Made by a program: the position numbers and the translations under genes
Shown here: one piece after another, positions 18,699 through 26,770 of the stretch
Layout: each line of letters opens with the position of its first letter
Numbering within the stretch: position 1 is the stretch's first letter
Notes under the pieces: model-generated
Databases searched by the model: none
Told to the model about the DNA's origin: nothing
The model's input: the letters and a program-made list of their open reading frames with translations, nothing else
DNA from: JBCDGZ01 sp038750655
GTDB lineage: Bacteria; Bacteroidota; Bacteroidia; Chitinophagales; Saprospiraceae
NCBI GenBank assembly: GCA_038750655.1
Contig: JBCDGZ010000065.1
Span: forward strand, 1-39,941
DNA length: 39,941 bases
Reading direction: 5' to 3'

Positions 18699-19720
18699 AG
18701 TACTTCGACCTCATTGAATCTTATTTGAAGGGCGAATTGAGTACGGCCGAACGGCAGGCCTTCGAGCAGGCTTTGGCGGAAGATGCCGCTCTGCGTGAGG
18801 AGCTAGAGTACCAGCGTTTTGCTCAGGAGAGTATGGAGTTGTTATTGGCCGATGATACGCGGGCTTATGTAGGAAGTTTACTTGAAGACGATGATGACCC
18901 TTTAAAAAAAAAGAATGATGATCGTTCTGGGCCTACTTTGGGGGCTTACCGATGGCTTATCCTCTTATTGGCAGTGCTGATCGGTGCAGGTGTTTATTAT
19001 TATACCTGGTACCAATCCAAAAATGAGCGAGAATTGCCTATGGCAACAGTCGTGACTCCCGTTACCTCTCCCCCCACCTCTCCTGCTGTAGAGGATACTA
19101 TGACCGACGTTACTGTTAGCACTGGCGAAGCCACCAATTCAAAAATACCCCTCCCTACCGATCAAGATGGTCAAAAAGCACCCGAAGCACCCCTGCCCCG
19201 CCCATCCGATCAAGAAGAAGACCCTCCGCTGGCCGCCGCCGCCGATGAACTGCTTGATTTGTCGTCTGAGCAAAAGAAACAAATTCGCGGTGCTTTGGTC
19301 AATGTACAGCAGATCGCCATGAAGAGTTCGGAGAATGATCCAGCAGGCGACAAGAGAACTACTGTAGAGCAGTTATTGGATGCTTTTCAAAACGAAGAAG
19401 ATGAAGTGGTTATTCGACTAGCGGACTCCTTGATGACGACAGACCCACAGTATGCTAAAAGCCAGGAAATTCTTGGACTAGCTTTATTTCGCTTGAAGCG
19501 CTACGAAGAGGCTGCCGATGTTTTCCGCATTGTCGCCAATTTGAACGTTTCGCCCTATGATGAGCGATCAGATTGGAATCTGTTATTAGCTCTACTCTTG
19601 CAAGATAATCCCTCAAAAAGTCAATGGCAGGAGGCCAGTCGGACCATTGAAAATGATCCCGAACACTTCTACTACACCAAGTTAAGAGACCTGAAAGCAA
19701 CCAATGTTGAATTACAATAA
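18695..19720 (+). CDS. Probable anti-sigma factor with TM segment and TPR-like periplasmic domain
   Basis: A 341-residue protein translationally coupled to the sigma gene by an ATGA overlap. Residues 1-70 have the feel of a Bacteroidota anti-sigma N-terminus (FDLIESYLKGELSTAERQAF, a zinc-less helical domain). A TM segment lies at about 86-106 (WLILLLAVLIGAGVYYY). A long Pro/Thr/Asp-rich linker follows, then tetratricopeptide-like helices at the C-terminus (LGLALFRLKRYEEAADVFRI). The expected topology is cytoplasmic sigma-binding head and periplasmic TPR sensor. It converges tail-to-tail with the CHAT gene, overlapping by 9 bases. The anti-sigma role is inferred from position and layout. Confidence 0.75.
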   Translation: MKYFDLIESYLKGELSTAERQAFEQALAEDAALREELEYQRFAQESMELLLADDTRAYVGSLLEDDDDPLKKKNDDRSGPTLGAYRWLILLLAVLIGAGVYYYTWYQSKNERELPMATVVTPVTSPPTSPAVEDTMTDVTVSTGEATNSKIPLPTDQDGQKAPEAPLPRPSDQEEDPPLAAAADELLDLSSEQKKQIRGALVNVQQIAMKSSENDPAGDKRTTVEQLLDAFQNEEDEVVIRLADSLMTTDPQYAKSQEILGLALFRLKRYEEAADVFRIVANLNVSPYDERSDWNLLLALLLQDNPSKSQWQEASRTIENDPEHFYYTKLRDLKATNVELQ

Positions 19721-22700
19721 CGGAGTGGTAGACCCCGTAAGTACAAACCCACCCCAATAGTACGGATGGGCATCCTGTAAGTTATCGATCGATTGCAGGT
19801 ATTGCTCCTTTGCCTTTTGAAGGGCCTCATCCTTGGATAATCCTTCCTTGAGAAAGCTATAAAACAATCCCATCAATTTGGCCGTAGTGCGTTCATCTAC
19901 CTTCCATAGCGAGGTGAGTAGGCTTTTCATTCCTGCTTGTGTAAATGCCCGGGTTAGGCTGATCACCCCTTCGCCTTCGTCGAGCAGTCCAATACCCGAC
20001 TCACAGGCCGAGATCACTCCCATCTCCGCATTCAGGCGCATTCCGATAACCTGACCGAGGTAGAGTCGTTTAGCCTGTTGTTCCTCCTTAGGATGAGCCA
20101 GCAAGAGGTAGGCATCGCCTTCCAATTGATTGTTGGCAAAGCCATGAGTTGATAGATGTAGGACTGTATGATCTTCGCAGGCTGGTTCCAGGCGATCTAT
20201 AGAAGCTTCAGGATTAATGTAAGAGGTTCCTGAAAAATACTCCCTAATGGCTTCAAGCTCCTGGCGACTGTGCCGAAGAGGGTCGACGGCTTGCCCGTCG
20301 GGGGTTTTGAATGCTATTCCATTCGAGCTTTCTGAGCCCGCGGGTTGACAAAAAGGAGCGAAAGCGGCTACAGATGCCCCCTGGCGGTTAAGTTCGGCTG
20401 TCTGTCGTCCACGGCACCAGAGCGTAGCAGAAAATTGGTAGATCAATGCTTGCTCAATCCCCCAATAGGTATGTTTGGAAAAAGAGGTACTTCTATTTGC
20501 TCGACGCATTAATAACAATTCGAAAGGCAGGTAGGCCATTGCGCCATCGGGGATGATGATAGTTCGGTTGCCAGCAGGCTTCGGTAAAGGGGCAATTAGT
20601 CGTTGAAAGAGCTGCTCAGATAGTGAGAACAAAGTATCAGCATGGCTATTGAGGCCTTTCCCCAATTGTTCTGCACGTATAAAATCTGTTGAAAGCAATT
20701 GGCGAAAACGAAATATATCCTGTTGTAAGGTATCTGTCCCTTCCAATAAAAATAGCTGTTTGGTTCCCCCTCCAAATACCAATGCATATACCCCCTTATC
20801 CGTCAGTGTGAAATGGAACATATTTTCCTCCTCCTTGAGGTTGGCGCTGATGTCTTTTGAGCTGCTGTGTTCAATCTGCACAAGATCTGCATACAGCGTC
20901 GGATTTTTACCCCTTAGCTCTTCCCGTATATGGCGAATAGAGTCTTTATAGACAACGAGACTATTCTCATAATCGCGGGATCGCAAGCTATCGGTAGCGC
21001 CCTCATATTTTCGTTGAAAATACTGACTCATCATTTGATAGTAATCTTGCTTTCTCTGATAGGTCTTCAACCCAGGGACTTTTAGGCGCTGTAAGGATTC
21101 CAGTAAGCGATAGTTTTTTGATTTTTCACTAAAGCGAAGGGCCTGTTCGAAATACCGTTCAGGATTTTCATCGTAGAGGGCATAACAGAGATGAATGGCA
21201 TCGTGATAAATGGTGCGTATGTCCTTATTTAAAGCCTGAATTTCCTGCGGACTGCTGTACGAAGCTTTGAGATGATCCAGATAGCGATCTAGGTAGTCGA
21301 AAAGAACGAGTCCCTCTTTCCAGGGCGCTGATTGCTGTTTGGTGCCGAGTTCTACATGCAATTTCACAGCATTGCCCAGCAGATTGATCCAAGTGTTAGG
21401 ATTGCCTTCGAACGCCGCCAGCGCATCGAGGCCGCCGCCTGCCTTAATTCCTTTTTCAACGGCCAACTGAGCCTCCGCTGATTTTCCTTGGATCATATTC
21501 AGCTGCGTTTCAATGGCGTACAAGCGAGAAATAGAGGGGTGGACCTTGCCCAGTTTTTTAAAATAAATTTTTTCTGCCTTTCTGATAGCAGCCTCCGCTC
21601 CCTCATAATTTTTTACTTCTATGTAGGATTCCGCTACGTTTTCCAAGGTATGGCCTACAGAGACATCATCAGCCTCCCGCTGTGTCTCAAGTAAGCCAAT
21701 AGCTTTATGAAAATCATCAATAGCACCAAGGTGTTGACCATCAAGAGCCTTGCTGAGGCCCTGTCCGATCAGTACATTGACATAAAGTGGGTTGTTCTGT
21801 CCTACATTTTGCGATGCCAATTCACTCCATTTCTTCACCTGCTGATCATCGTCCAAATTATTGTACAAGTCCAAAAAAACCAGGTACAGCGTGACCTTGT
21901 TAGGATGATTGGCGGGTAATTCAGAGAAGGATTGGTAAGCCTTTTTGAGATAGTCTTCTGCCGCTATAAAATTCCCCATCTGAAAGTAGGTATTGCCTAA
22001 TGTCGCATTAAACACGCCCATATTCGCTTCATCCGAGGGGTAGGCCCGAAGGTAGCGCGTGATGAGCAGTCGATAAGTATCCGCTGCCTTGTGATATTCT
22101 TCTTGAAAGCGATCATTGTCCCCAACCACAAGTAGGGTCTTTAATGTTCGCTTGTCCATTGGCCCGTACGCCAAACTGTCGAGTCGCCTCGCTTTTTCCA
22201 GTAATGGTGTAGACAAATCGAAACGATATTGGTACTGATAGGCAATGGCCATATCCGCATAGTATTTACCGCGATGACGGCGCGTGTTTTTCTCGTCAGC
22301 TTCTGCAAGGCGAATAGCTTCTTCAAAATAGGGCAGCGCAGCGTTCAATCCTTTTTGGTACCAAACGGCATTGCCCAGATAAACTTGACAATCCGCAGCT
22401 TTTCCAACATAATCGATTGATTTATAGACAGAATCTGCACGACTCAAATAGTCTATACACGTTTGATAAGCGTTCAAGCCCAGATTATAGCTCACTCGCC
22501 CTTTTTCGTACCAAAAATCGGCGTACTCTTCAGGAGGCACCTTTTGTGTTTTTTGGTACAGACTATCTGCCGCAGTCAACTTCTCCCATGCCGCCTGGAA
22601 CTGGCTTTTCTCATTGAACGCTTGGCTTTCTTTAATAAATGATCGGGCTTTTAACAACGAAGGAGAGTCTTGAGCCTTATTAATGGCAGAATGACAACTT

Positions 22701-22747
22701 GAAAATACCAGATAAATAATCAATGCAGACAAGGGGACGCGGTTCAT
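19712..22747 (-). CDS. TPR-CHAT protease (caspase-like)
   Basis: A 1011-residue protein. A signal-like N-terminus (VPLSALIIYLVFSSCHSA, with a lipobox-like SSC) is followed by about 500 residues of tetratricopeptide repeats and a C-terminal CHAT domain. The catalytic His is H868 in LHLSTHGF and the Cys is C915 in VISACESG, followed by the usual GEGVISLTRAF, SLLTSLWKVDE and YYWGGFVLTG. Both catalytic residues are present, so it is probably an active clan CD protease. CHAT proteases act in programmed death and defence, for example the TPR-CHAT partner of Cas7-11. The lipobox suggests an envelope location, unlike those. It converges on the anti-sigma gene. Confidence 0.88.
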   Translation of the reverse strand: MNRVPLSALIIYLVFSSCHSAINKAQDSPSLLKARSFIKESQAFNEKSQFQAAWEKLTAADSLYQKTQKVPPEEYADFWYEKGRVSYNLGLNAYQTCIDYLSRADSVYKSIDYVGKAADCQVYLGNAVWYQKGLNAALPYFEEAIRLAEADEKNTRRHRGKYYADMAIAYQYQYRFDLSTPLLEKARRLDSLAYGPMDKRTLKTLLVVGDNDRFQEEYHKAADTYRLLITRYLRAYPSDEANMGVFNATLGNTYFQMGNFIAAEDYLKKAYQSFSELPANHPNKVTLYLVFLDLYNNLDDDQQVKKWSELASQNVGQNNPLYVNVLIGQGLSKALDGQHLGAIDDFHKAIGLLETQREADDVSVGHTLENVAESYIEVKNYEGAEAAIRKAEKIYFKKLGKVHPSISRLYAIETQLNMIQGKSAEAQLAVEKGIKAGGGLDALAAFEGNPNTWINLLGNAVKLHVELGTKQQSAPWKEGLVLFDYLDRYLDHLKASYSSPQEIQALNKDIRTIYHDAIHLCYALYDENPERYFEQALRFSEKSKNYRLLESLQRLKVPGLKTYQRKQDYYQMMSQYFQRKYEGATDSLRSRDYENSLVVYKDSIRHIREELRGKNPTLYADLVQIEHSSSKDISANLKEEENMFHFTLTDKGVYALVFGGGTKQLFLLEGTDTLQQDIFRFRQLLSTDFIRAEQLGKGLNSHADTLFSLSEQLFQRLIAPLPKPAGNRTIIIPDGAMAYLPFELLLMRRANRSTSFSKHTYWGIEQALIYQFSATLWCRGRQTAELNRQGASVAAFAPFCQPAGSESSNGIAFKTPDGQAVDPLRHSRQELEAIREYFSGTSYINPEASIDRLEPACEDHTVLHLSTHGFANNQLEGDAYLLLAHPKEEQQAKRLYLGQVIGMRLNAEMGVISACESGIGLLDEGEGVISLTRAFTQAGMKSLLTSLWKVDERTTAKLMGLFYSFLKEGLSKDEALQKAKEQYLQSIDNLQDAHPYYWGGFVLTGSTTPLL

Positions 22748-23093
22748 ACGAAGGGAATTTAAATGTCTTTTTTGAAATGCGAATACAGAATCTAATTTAA
22801 TTAAAAAAATAGATTTTTATGTTTTGATTTTGATTGATGAGGTGTTTTTGTTGTTGCTCTCAAAATAAATACCTCCTCTCCATCCAGTATTGTTTTTTAA
22901 AATAAATACACTTATATTGAATATCTTTACTGTATCAATCTGATCCACTCCTTAACATCCACCACATTCAATAGCTAATTATTGGCCTATTCTTTTGCAC
23001 TTTAGTGAAAGCAGACTACGTCGTTGGCGCTAAGAAAATACACGACTATTCTCTGTTGGGCCTATTTCCAATACTTACAGAACACGCAATGCT
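22748..23093. other. A/T-rich intergenic region between CHAT and MNIO genes
   Basis: 346 bases between divergent genes with no open frame of note. AAAATAAATAC occurs twice, at 22862-22872 and 22899-22909, 37 bp apart. TTTTGCACTTTAG at 22993-23005 resembles the Bacteroidota -7 type element and lies 88 bases before the ATG at 23094, so it may be the promoter of the MNIO gene. No element like the TATGACAATT motif of the sigma region was found. Confidence 0.4.
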
Positions 23094-24566
23094 ATGAGTA
23101 ACATCCCCGAATTGGGTGTTGGAGTGGTTTATACGGCCAACTTCAATACCACGCTGGTTAAGTACCTCGATGCTATAGATACGATAGAGGTGGAGCCCCA
23201 GATTCTCTGGCAGCTCAGTGAAGAGGAACAGACCTACCAGTTTCATCAAAATCTGCTTGTTCCGCTTCGTGCTTACGATAAACCGAAGGTTTTTCACGGT
23301 GTCGGCGATCCCGTCGGCGGGTCTATCCGCCCCACCGACAAGGTCATTAACACCCTCAAAAAGCACATCGATCTGGTCCAGCCTGTTTACTTCAGCGAGC
23401 ACCTGACCTTCAATAAATATAGGGAAGGAGAGGAGGAAATAACCACCAGTTTTTTGCTCCCTCAAATTCAGAATGAAGCCGGCATTTGCACGGCAGTCAA
23501 TGCCATTGATTTTTATAAAAAGACCCTCCAACTGCCCTTCGCCTTCGAAACAGGCGTCAACTACTTCCAACCCATGGCCGGCGAAATTCCCGACGGCGCC
23601 TTCGTCCGCCAAGTCGCCGAACGCGCCGATTGCCACATCCTACTGGACCTGCACAACATCTGGGCAAATCAGCAAAACGGCCGACAGTCCGTAGAAGAAT
23701 TTATAAGCCAAATTCCCCTCGATCGCGTCATCGAGATCCATCTGGCCGGAGGGCACTATTACAAAGATTATTACCTCGATGCTCACCACGGCGTAGCCTC
23801 GGAGGAGTTGATGGAACTCTCCAAAAAAATTATTCGCACCCTCCCCAATTTGAAGCTGATCACCTTCGAAATTATGTGGGACAATATTGAACAGACACCG
23901 GATAAAGACCTGGCCAGACAGTTTGAGCTGATGCACCGATACTGGGACCTGCGGGGGAAAGACCATAAGATCAGCCCCGTCCAACCTCAGCAGCAGCCAG
24001 CGGTCAAGGCGAGCGCCGAAATCAACGCGATTAGTGCCGAAGAATGGGAGCAGGTCGTGGGTAGAAGAGTGCTGGAAAAACCGGTCGACTCGGAATTGCT
24101 AAAGGCCGATAAGGGCATAGAGGTGATCCAATACTCGGTGTTCACCATCCGGGCCTCTGGAGTTGTGGCTAGCGTGCGCCTGTCTTGCCGGATCATCCGA
24201 TTGAATATTGGGGAGGAAGCGTTCGGGACCCTCCTACGAGCCTTTCTCAAAGCTTATCCGCCCAAATTGTTTCCTTGCGAGGCGGCTTTTCAGTTTGAAG
24301 AATTCCTCAAAGGGCAAAACCTCGACTTGAAATACCTCGATAAAATCCTGGAATTTGAGATCGCCGTGCTTAGGACCATGATTGATCATCAACAGCGGGA
24401 GGTGGTCTTCCCCTACGATCCTTTTGTGGTCATGAGCACCCTGAGAGAGTTCAAGCTTCCCCAGGATGTGGAAGAAGGGGAGGAGGAATACGCCATTTTG
24501 GTCGAACCACCCGAGCAACCGGTCGACCTGGAATTATTGACCGTAAATACGGAATACCACGTCTAG
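23094..24566 (+). CDS. MNIO (DUF692) RiPP-modifying enzyme fused to DUF2063-like partner domain
   Basis: A 490-residue cytoplasmic fusion. Residues 1-290 are a DUF692 TIM barrel, a multinuclear non-haem iron oxidase. Candidate metal ligands are H68 (VFHGVGD), E102/H103 (FSEHLTF), E152 (FETGVNY), D185/H187/N188 (LLDLHNIW), H216 (EIHLAGGHY), D229/H231 (LDAHHG) and E259 (TFEIMWDN). Residues about 300-460 resemble the DUF2063/BufC-HvfC-like partner (VFTIRASG, IGEEAFGTLLRAFLKAYPP, FEEFLKG, YLDKILEFE). In MbnBC, TglHI, ChrHI and bufferin systems these are two proteins; here they are one chain. Such enzymes oxidise Cys residues in precursor peptides. The gene is followed 81 bases on by a Cys-containing precursor, the obvious substrate. 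Confidence 0.85.
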   Translation: MSNIPELGVGVVYTANFNTTLVKYLDAIDTIEVEPQILWQLSEEEQTYQFHQNLLVPLRAYDKPKVFHGVGDPVGGSIRPTDKVINTLKKHIDLVQPVYFSEHLTFNKYREGEEEITTSFLLPQIQNEAGICTAVNAIDFYKKTLQLPFAFETGVNYFQPMAGEIPDGAFVRQVAERADCHILLDLHNIWANQQNGRQSVEEFISQIPLDRVIEIHLAGGHYYKDYYLDAHHGVASEELMELSKKIIRTLPNLKLITFEIMWDNIEQTPDKDLARQFELMHRYWDLRGKDHKISPVQPQQQPAVKASAEINAISAEEWEQVVGRRVLEKPVDSELLKADKGIEVIQYSVFTIRASGVVASVRLSCRIIRLNIGEEAFGTLLRAFLKAYPPKLFPCEAAFQFEEFLKGQNLDLKYLDKILEFEIAVLRTMIDHQQREVVFPYDPFVVMSTLREFKLPQDVEEGEEEYAILVEPPEQPVDLELLTVNTEYHV

Positions 24567-24569
24567 GAG

Positions 24570-24593
24570 CATTGGTCCGTCAGTGGACGAATG
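24570..24593 (+). terminator. Weak hairpin between MNIO and precursor genes
   Basis: CATTGGTCC and GGACGAATG pair with one G-G mismatch around a six-base loop, starting 4 bases after the MNIO stop. The trailing sequence has only three T residues, so it may slow or partially stop transcription, or protect mRNA ends, rather than terminate fully. Confidence 0.35.
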
Positions 24594-24647
24594 GCCCTTT
24601 AACGAAAATACAATTAATTCATTTTTAACCATCCAAAACTTTCTAAC

Positions 24648-24863
24648 ATGAAGAAGAGTAAAAATTCAACTAAGAAAAAAGTGGTGAGCCTCTCCGCTGT
24701 CAGTGCTTTTAGCATGATGAACGGTACTCAGGTGATTCCTACCGATACAACTAAAGCTTTAGTCGGTGGAAACATTGTTGAATTGCCAGGTAGTGGCGGT
24801 CCGACTTGTACGGCTTGCTGCTCGGGCTTAGGAGGAGATCACCTTGGTGAAATTCGTATCTAA
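24648..24863 (+). CDS. RiPP precursor peptide with GG leader and CxxCC core
   Basis: A 71-residue peptide. The leader (about 1-41) is basic at the start, then hydrophobic, ending in LVGG (38-41), the double-Gly type of cleavage site used by C39 peptidases. The 30-residue core holds three Cys (C54, C57, C58) in PTCTACCSGLGGD, many Gly, and an acidic/His tail (HLGEIRI). It sits 81 bases after an MNIO enzyme whose family modifies Cys of precursor peptides, which is strong context support. It lacks the EGKC motif of bufferins, and I cannot match it to a named precursor family. No maturation peptidase or exporter is encoded nearby. A strong hairpin follows the stop. Confidence 0.8.
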   Translation: MKKSKNSTKKKVVSLSAVSAFSMMNGTQVIPTDTTKALVGGNIVELPGSGGPTCTACCSGLGGDHLGEIRI

Positions 24864-24880
24864 AGCATAAAGTAAAGAAG

Positions 24881-24916
24881 GCCAATGCAGTTCCTAGCAC
24901 AGGAACCTGCATTGGC
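24881..24916 (+). terminator. Strong hairpin after the precursor gene
   Basis: Arms GCCAATGCAGTTCCT and AGGAACCTGCATTGGC pair over 15 bp with one bulged C and a five-base loop. It begins 17 bases after the precursor stop and is followed by a T-containing but not uniform tract (AGTATTTCCCTTTCC). It probably ends most precursor transcripts, separating them from pstS, or stabilises the precursor mRNA. Confidence 0.7.
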
Positions 24917-24982
24917 AGTATTTCCCTTTCCTCTTCCTACGACTTCACAAAAAAATAAACTTCTAATAATCTGCTAGATACA

Positions 24983-25004
24983 TTCATCAATTAGGTTTGA
25001 TGAA
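24983..25004 (+). promoter_or_regulatory. Inverted repeat just upstream of pstS
   Basis: Perfect 8-bp arms TTCATCAA (24983-24990) and TTGATGAA (24997-25004) with a six-base spacer, ending 11 bases before the pstS ATG. It could be an operator (for example for a phosphate-responsive regulator) or a 5'-leader hairpin limiting translation. It does not look like the enterobacterial Pho box. Confidence 0.45.
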
Positions 25005-25015
25005 ACAGTAGCAGT

Positions 25016-25897
25016 ATGAAAGGAGTATGGGGATTGGTTGTGTTGACTTTGCTCAGTTGTAGTGGCCGAGAGTATGAAAGCGTTGTTATTCGAGGCTCCG
25101 ATACGGAGGTTAACCTGGTTTTGCGGCTAGCAGAAGAATTTATGGATCAGCACTCGGATGTATCGATTGCGGTGACCGGAGGCGGATCGGGAACAGGGAT
25201 TGCTTCTTTGATCAATAAGAAAACCGATATTGCCAACTCCTCCCGGGCCTTCCGCCCCTCTGAAATAACACTCGCCCGCAGCCGAGGCGTACAAGTCCTT
25301 CCTATCATCTTCGCCCTAGATGCGCTCTGCTTCATCACCCACGAATCCCTGGCGCTGGACAGCCTCAACCTCCAACAAGTACGAGATATTTTCACCGGGA
25401 AGGTCGACAACTGGGCCGCTATGGGCCTGCAGGATTTGCCTATTTCCCTGTACGGACGTCAAGGCAACTCCGGTACCTTCTTTTACATTCAAAATACTAT
25501 TCTACAATCCGATTATTCGCTGGATATGAAGCAGATGAACGGGACTTCTCAGATCATCGAAAGCATCAAAAATGATCCGGCGGGGATTGGGTATGTAGGC
25601 ATTGGCTATGTGCTGAACAAGCAAGGGGACGTCATCGATGGCGTGAAGGTGCTGAGCATTGAGGGGGAGCAGCAGGGGGCGGTCTCGCCGACGATTACGC
25701 AAAATATCACCTCCGGAAAATACCCCATCGTCCGGCCGCTTTATCAATACCTAGATGGGAAGCCGGAAGGCCGCCTGAAAGATTTTATAGCCTATGAATT
25801 GAGTCCAGCAGGACAGCGAATCATTGCCGAGAATGGCTATTTCCCCATTTCAGAAGCCTACCAACAGGCCAATCAAAAAGTGCTGAGTGATGACTAG
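25016..25897 (+). CDS. pstS: Phosphate-binding lipoprotein PstS
   Basis: A 293-residue solute-binding protein of the high-affinity phosphate ABC importer. The signal ends in a lipobox, LLSC, with C15 as the lipidated residue. Phosphate-binding signatures are visible: IRGSDTEVNLVLRLAEEF, TGGGSGTGIASL, DIANSSRAF, and GRQGNSGTFFYIQ near the middle, with NDPAGIGYVGIGY. Length and layout fit the PstS family. It overlaps pstC by 11 bases and is first of the pstSCAB unit. The preceding RiPP gene is separated by a hairpin and a pstS-proximal inverted repeat. Confidence 0.92.
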   Translation: MKGVWGLVVLTLLSCSGREYESVVIRGSDTEVNLVLRLAEEFMDQHSDVSIAVTGGGSGTGIASLINKKTDIANSSRAFRPSEITLARSRGVQVLPIIFALDALCFITHESLALDSLNLQQVRDIFTGKVDNWAAMGLQDLPISLYGRQGNSGTFFYIQNTILQSDYSLDMKQMNGTSQIIESIKNDPAGIGYVGIGYVLNKQGDVIDGVKVLSIEGEQQGAVSPTITQNITSGKYPIVRPLYQYLDGKPEGRLKDFIAYELSPAGQRIIAENGYFPISEAYQQANQKVLSDD

Positions 25898-26765
25898 AGT
25901 ACAGCTTAATTATGTATTTAAACTCTTTTTTCGCCTTGCAGGCTATTCTGCCGTTTTTATCCTTCTAGGCATCTTTGCCATGCTGCTGATCAATGGAGCA
26001 TTAGCCTTTCGCGACATTAGCCTAGGCGAATTTTTTACCTCTCCTATCTGGTCGCCTAGCGCCTTTGAGCAACCGCAATACGGCATCCTCTCTCTGGTTG
26101 TGGGCTCCATACTCATTACCCTGCTGGCCATGCTCATTGCTGTTCCCATTGGAGTAGGCGCCGCAGCCTATCTGGCGGAGTTTGCTCCCAAACGCGTCGA
26201 GAATATCGTCAAGCCAGCCATCGAAATGCTGGCCGCCATTCCCTCTGTAACGATTGGCTTTTTGGGAATTGTTCTGCTGGGTCCCTTTCTGGCTCAGCTC
26301 TTCGGCACCACCAACGGACTGAATGCCCTCAACGGTGCTATTCTACTGGCCGTCATGGCCCTGCCCACCATCATTTCCATCTCCGAAGATGCCATTTTTG
26401 CCGTTCCTAAATCCTATAAAGAAGCATCTTATGCCTTGGGAGCCAATAAATGGGAAACCCTGGTGAACGTCACCTTGCCTTCGAGCGCCTCGGGCATCAT
26501 CGCAGCGATTATGCTGGGAATGGGGAGGGTCATTGGCGAAACAATGGCGGTCCTGATGGCGACGGGGAATGCGGCCGCTATGCCCGAAAGTATCTTCAGC
26601 TCTGTACAACCCCTAACGGCTACCATCGCTATTGAAATGGGCGAAGTCCCCTACAATACCCCCCATTACTACAGTTTGTTTGCCCTAGGCGTTATCCTTT
26701 TTCTCATTACGCTGGGCATCAATCTGCTAGCAGATCGAATCACTAGCGGATTTCAAATGAAATAA
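25887..26765 (+). CDS. pstC: Phosphate ABC transporter permease PstC
   Basis: A 292-residue inner-membrane permease. Six or so TM segments are visible, starting at FRLAGYSAVFILLGIFAMLL, and the EAA-type loop reads KEASYALGANKWETLVNVTLPSSASGI, typical of binding-protein-dependent permeases. The SFLGIVLLGPF and MGRVIGETMAVLMATGNA segments match PstC. The start overlaps the end of pstS by 11 bases, which suggests translational coupling. It is followed after 5 bases by the second permease gene. Confidence 0.92.
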   Translation: MMTRVQLNYVFKLFFRLAGYSAVFILLGIFAMLLINGALAFRDISLGEFFTSPIWSPSAFEQPQYGILSLVVGSILITLLAMLIAVPIGVGAAAYLAEFAPKRVENIVKPAIEMLAAIPSVTIGFLGIVLLGPFLAQLFGTTNGLNALNGAILLAVMALPTIISISEDAIFAVPKSYKEASYALGANKWETLVNVTLPSSASGIIAAIMLGMGRVIGETMAVLMATGNAAAMPESIFSSVQPLTATIAIEMGEVPYNTPHYYSLFALGVILFLITLGINLLADRITSGFQMK

Positions 26766-26770
26766 CCCGA

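Noticed and set aside
22862..22909. Two AAAATAAATAC copies 37 bp apart
   Set aside because: They are A/T-rich and only two copies are present, so they could easily be chance; no array or binding protein supports them.
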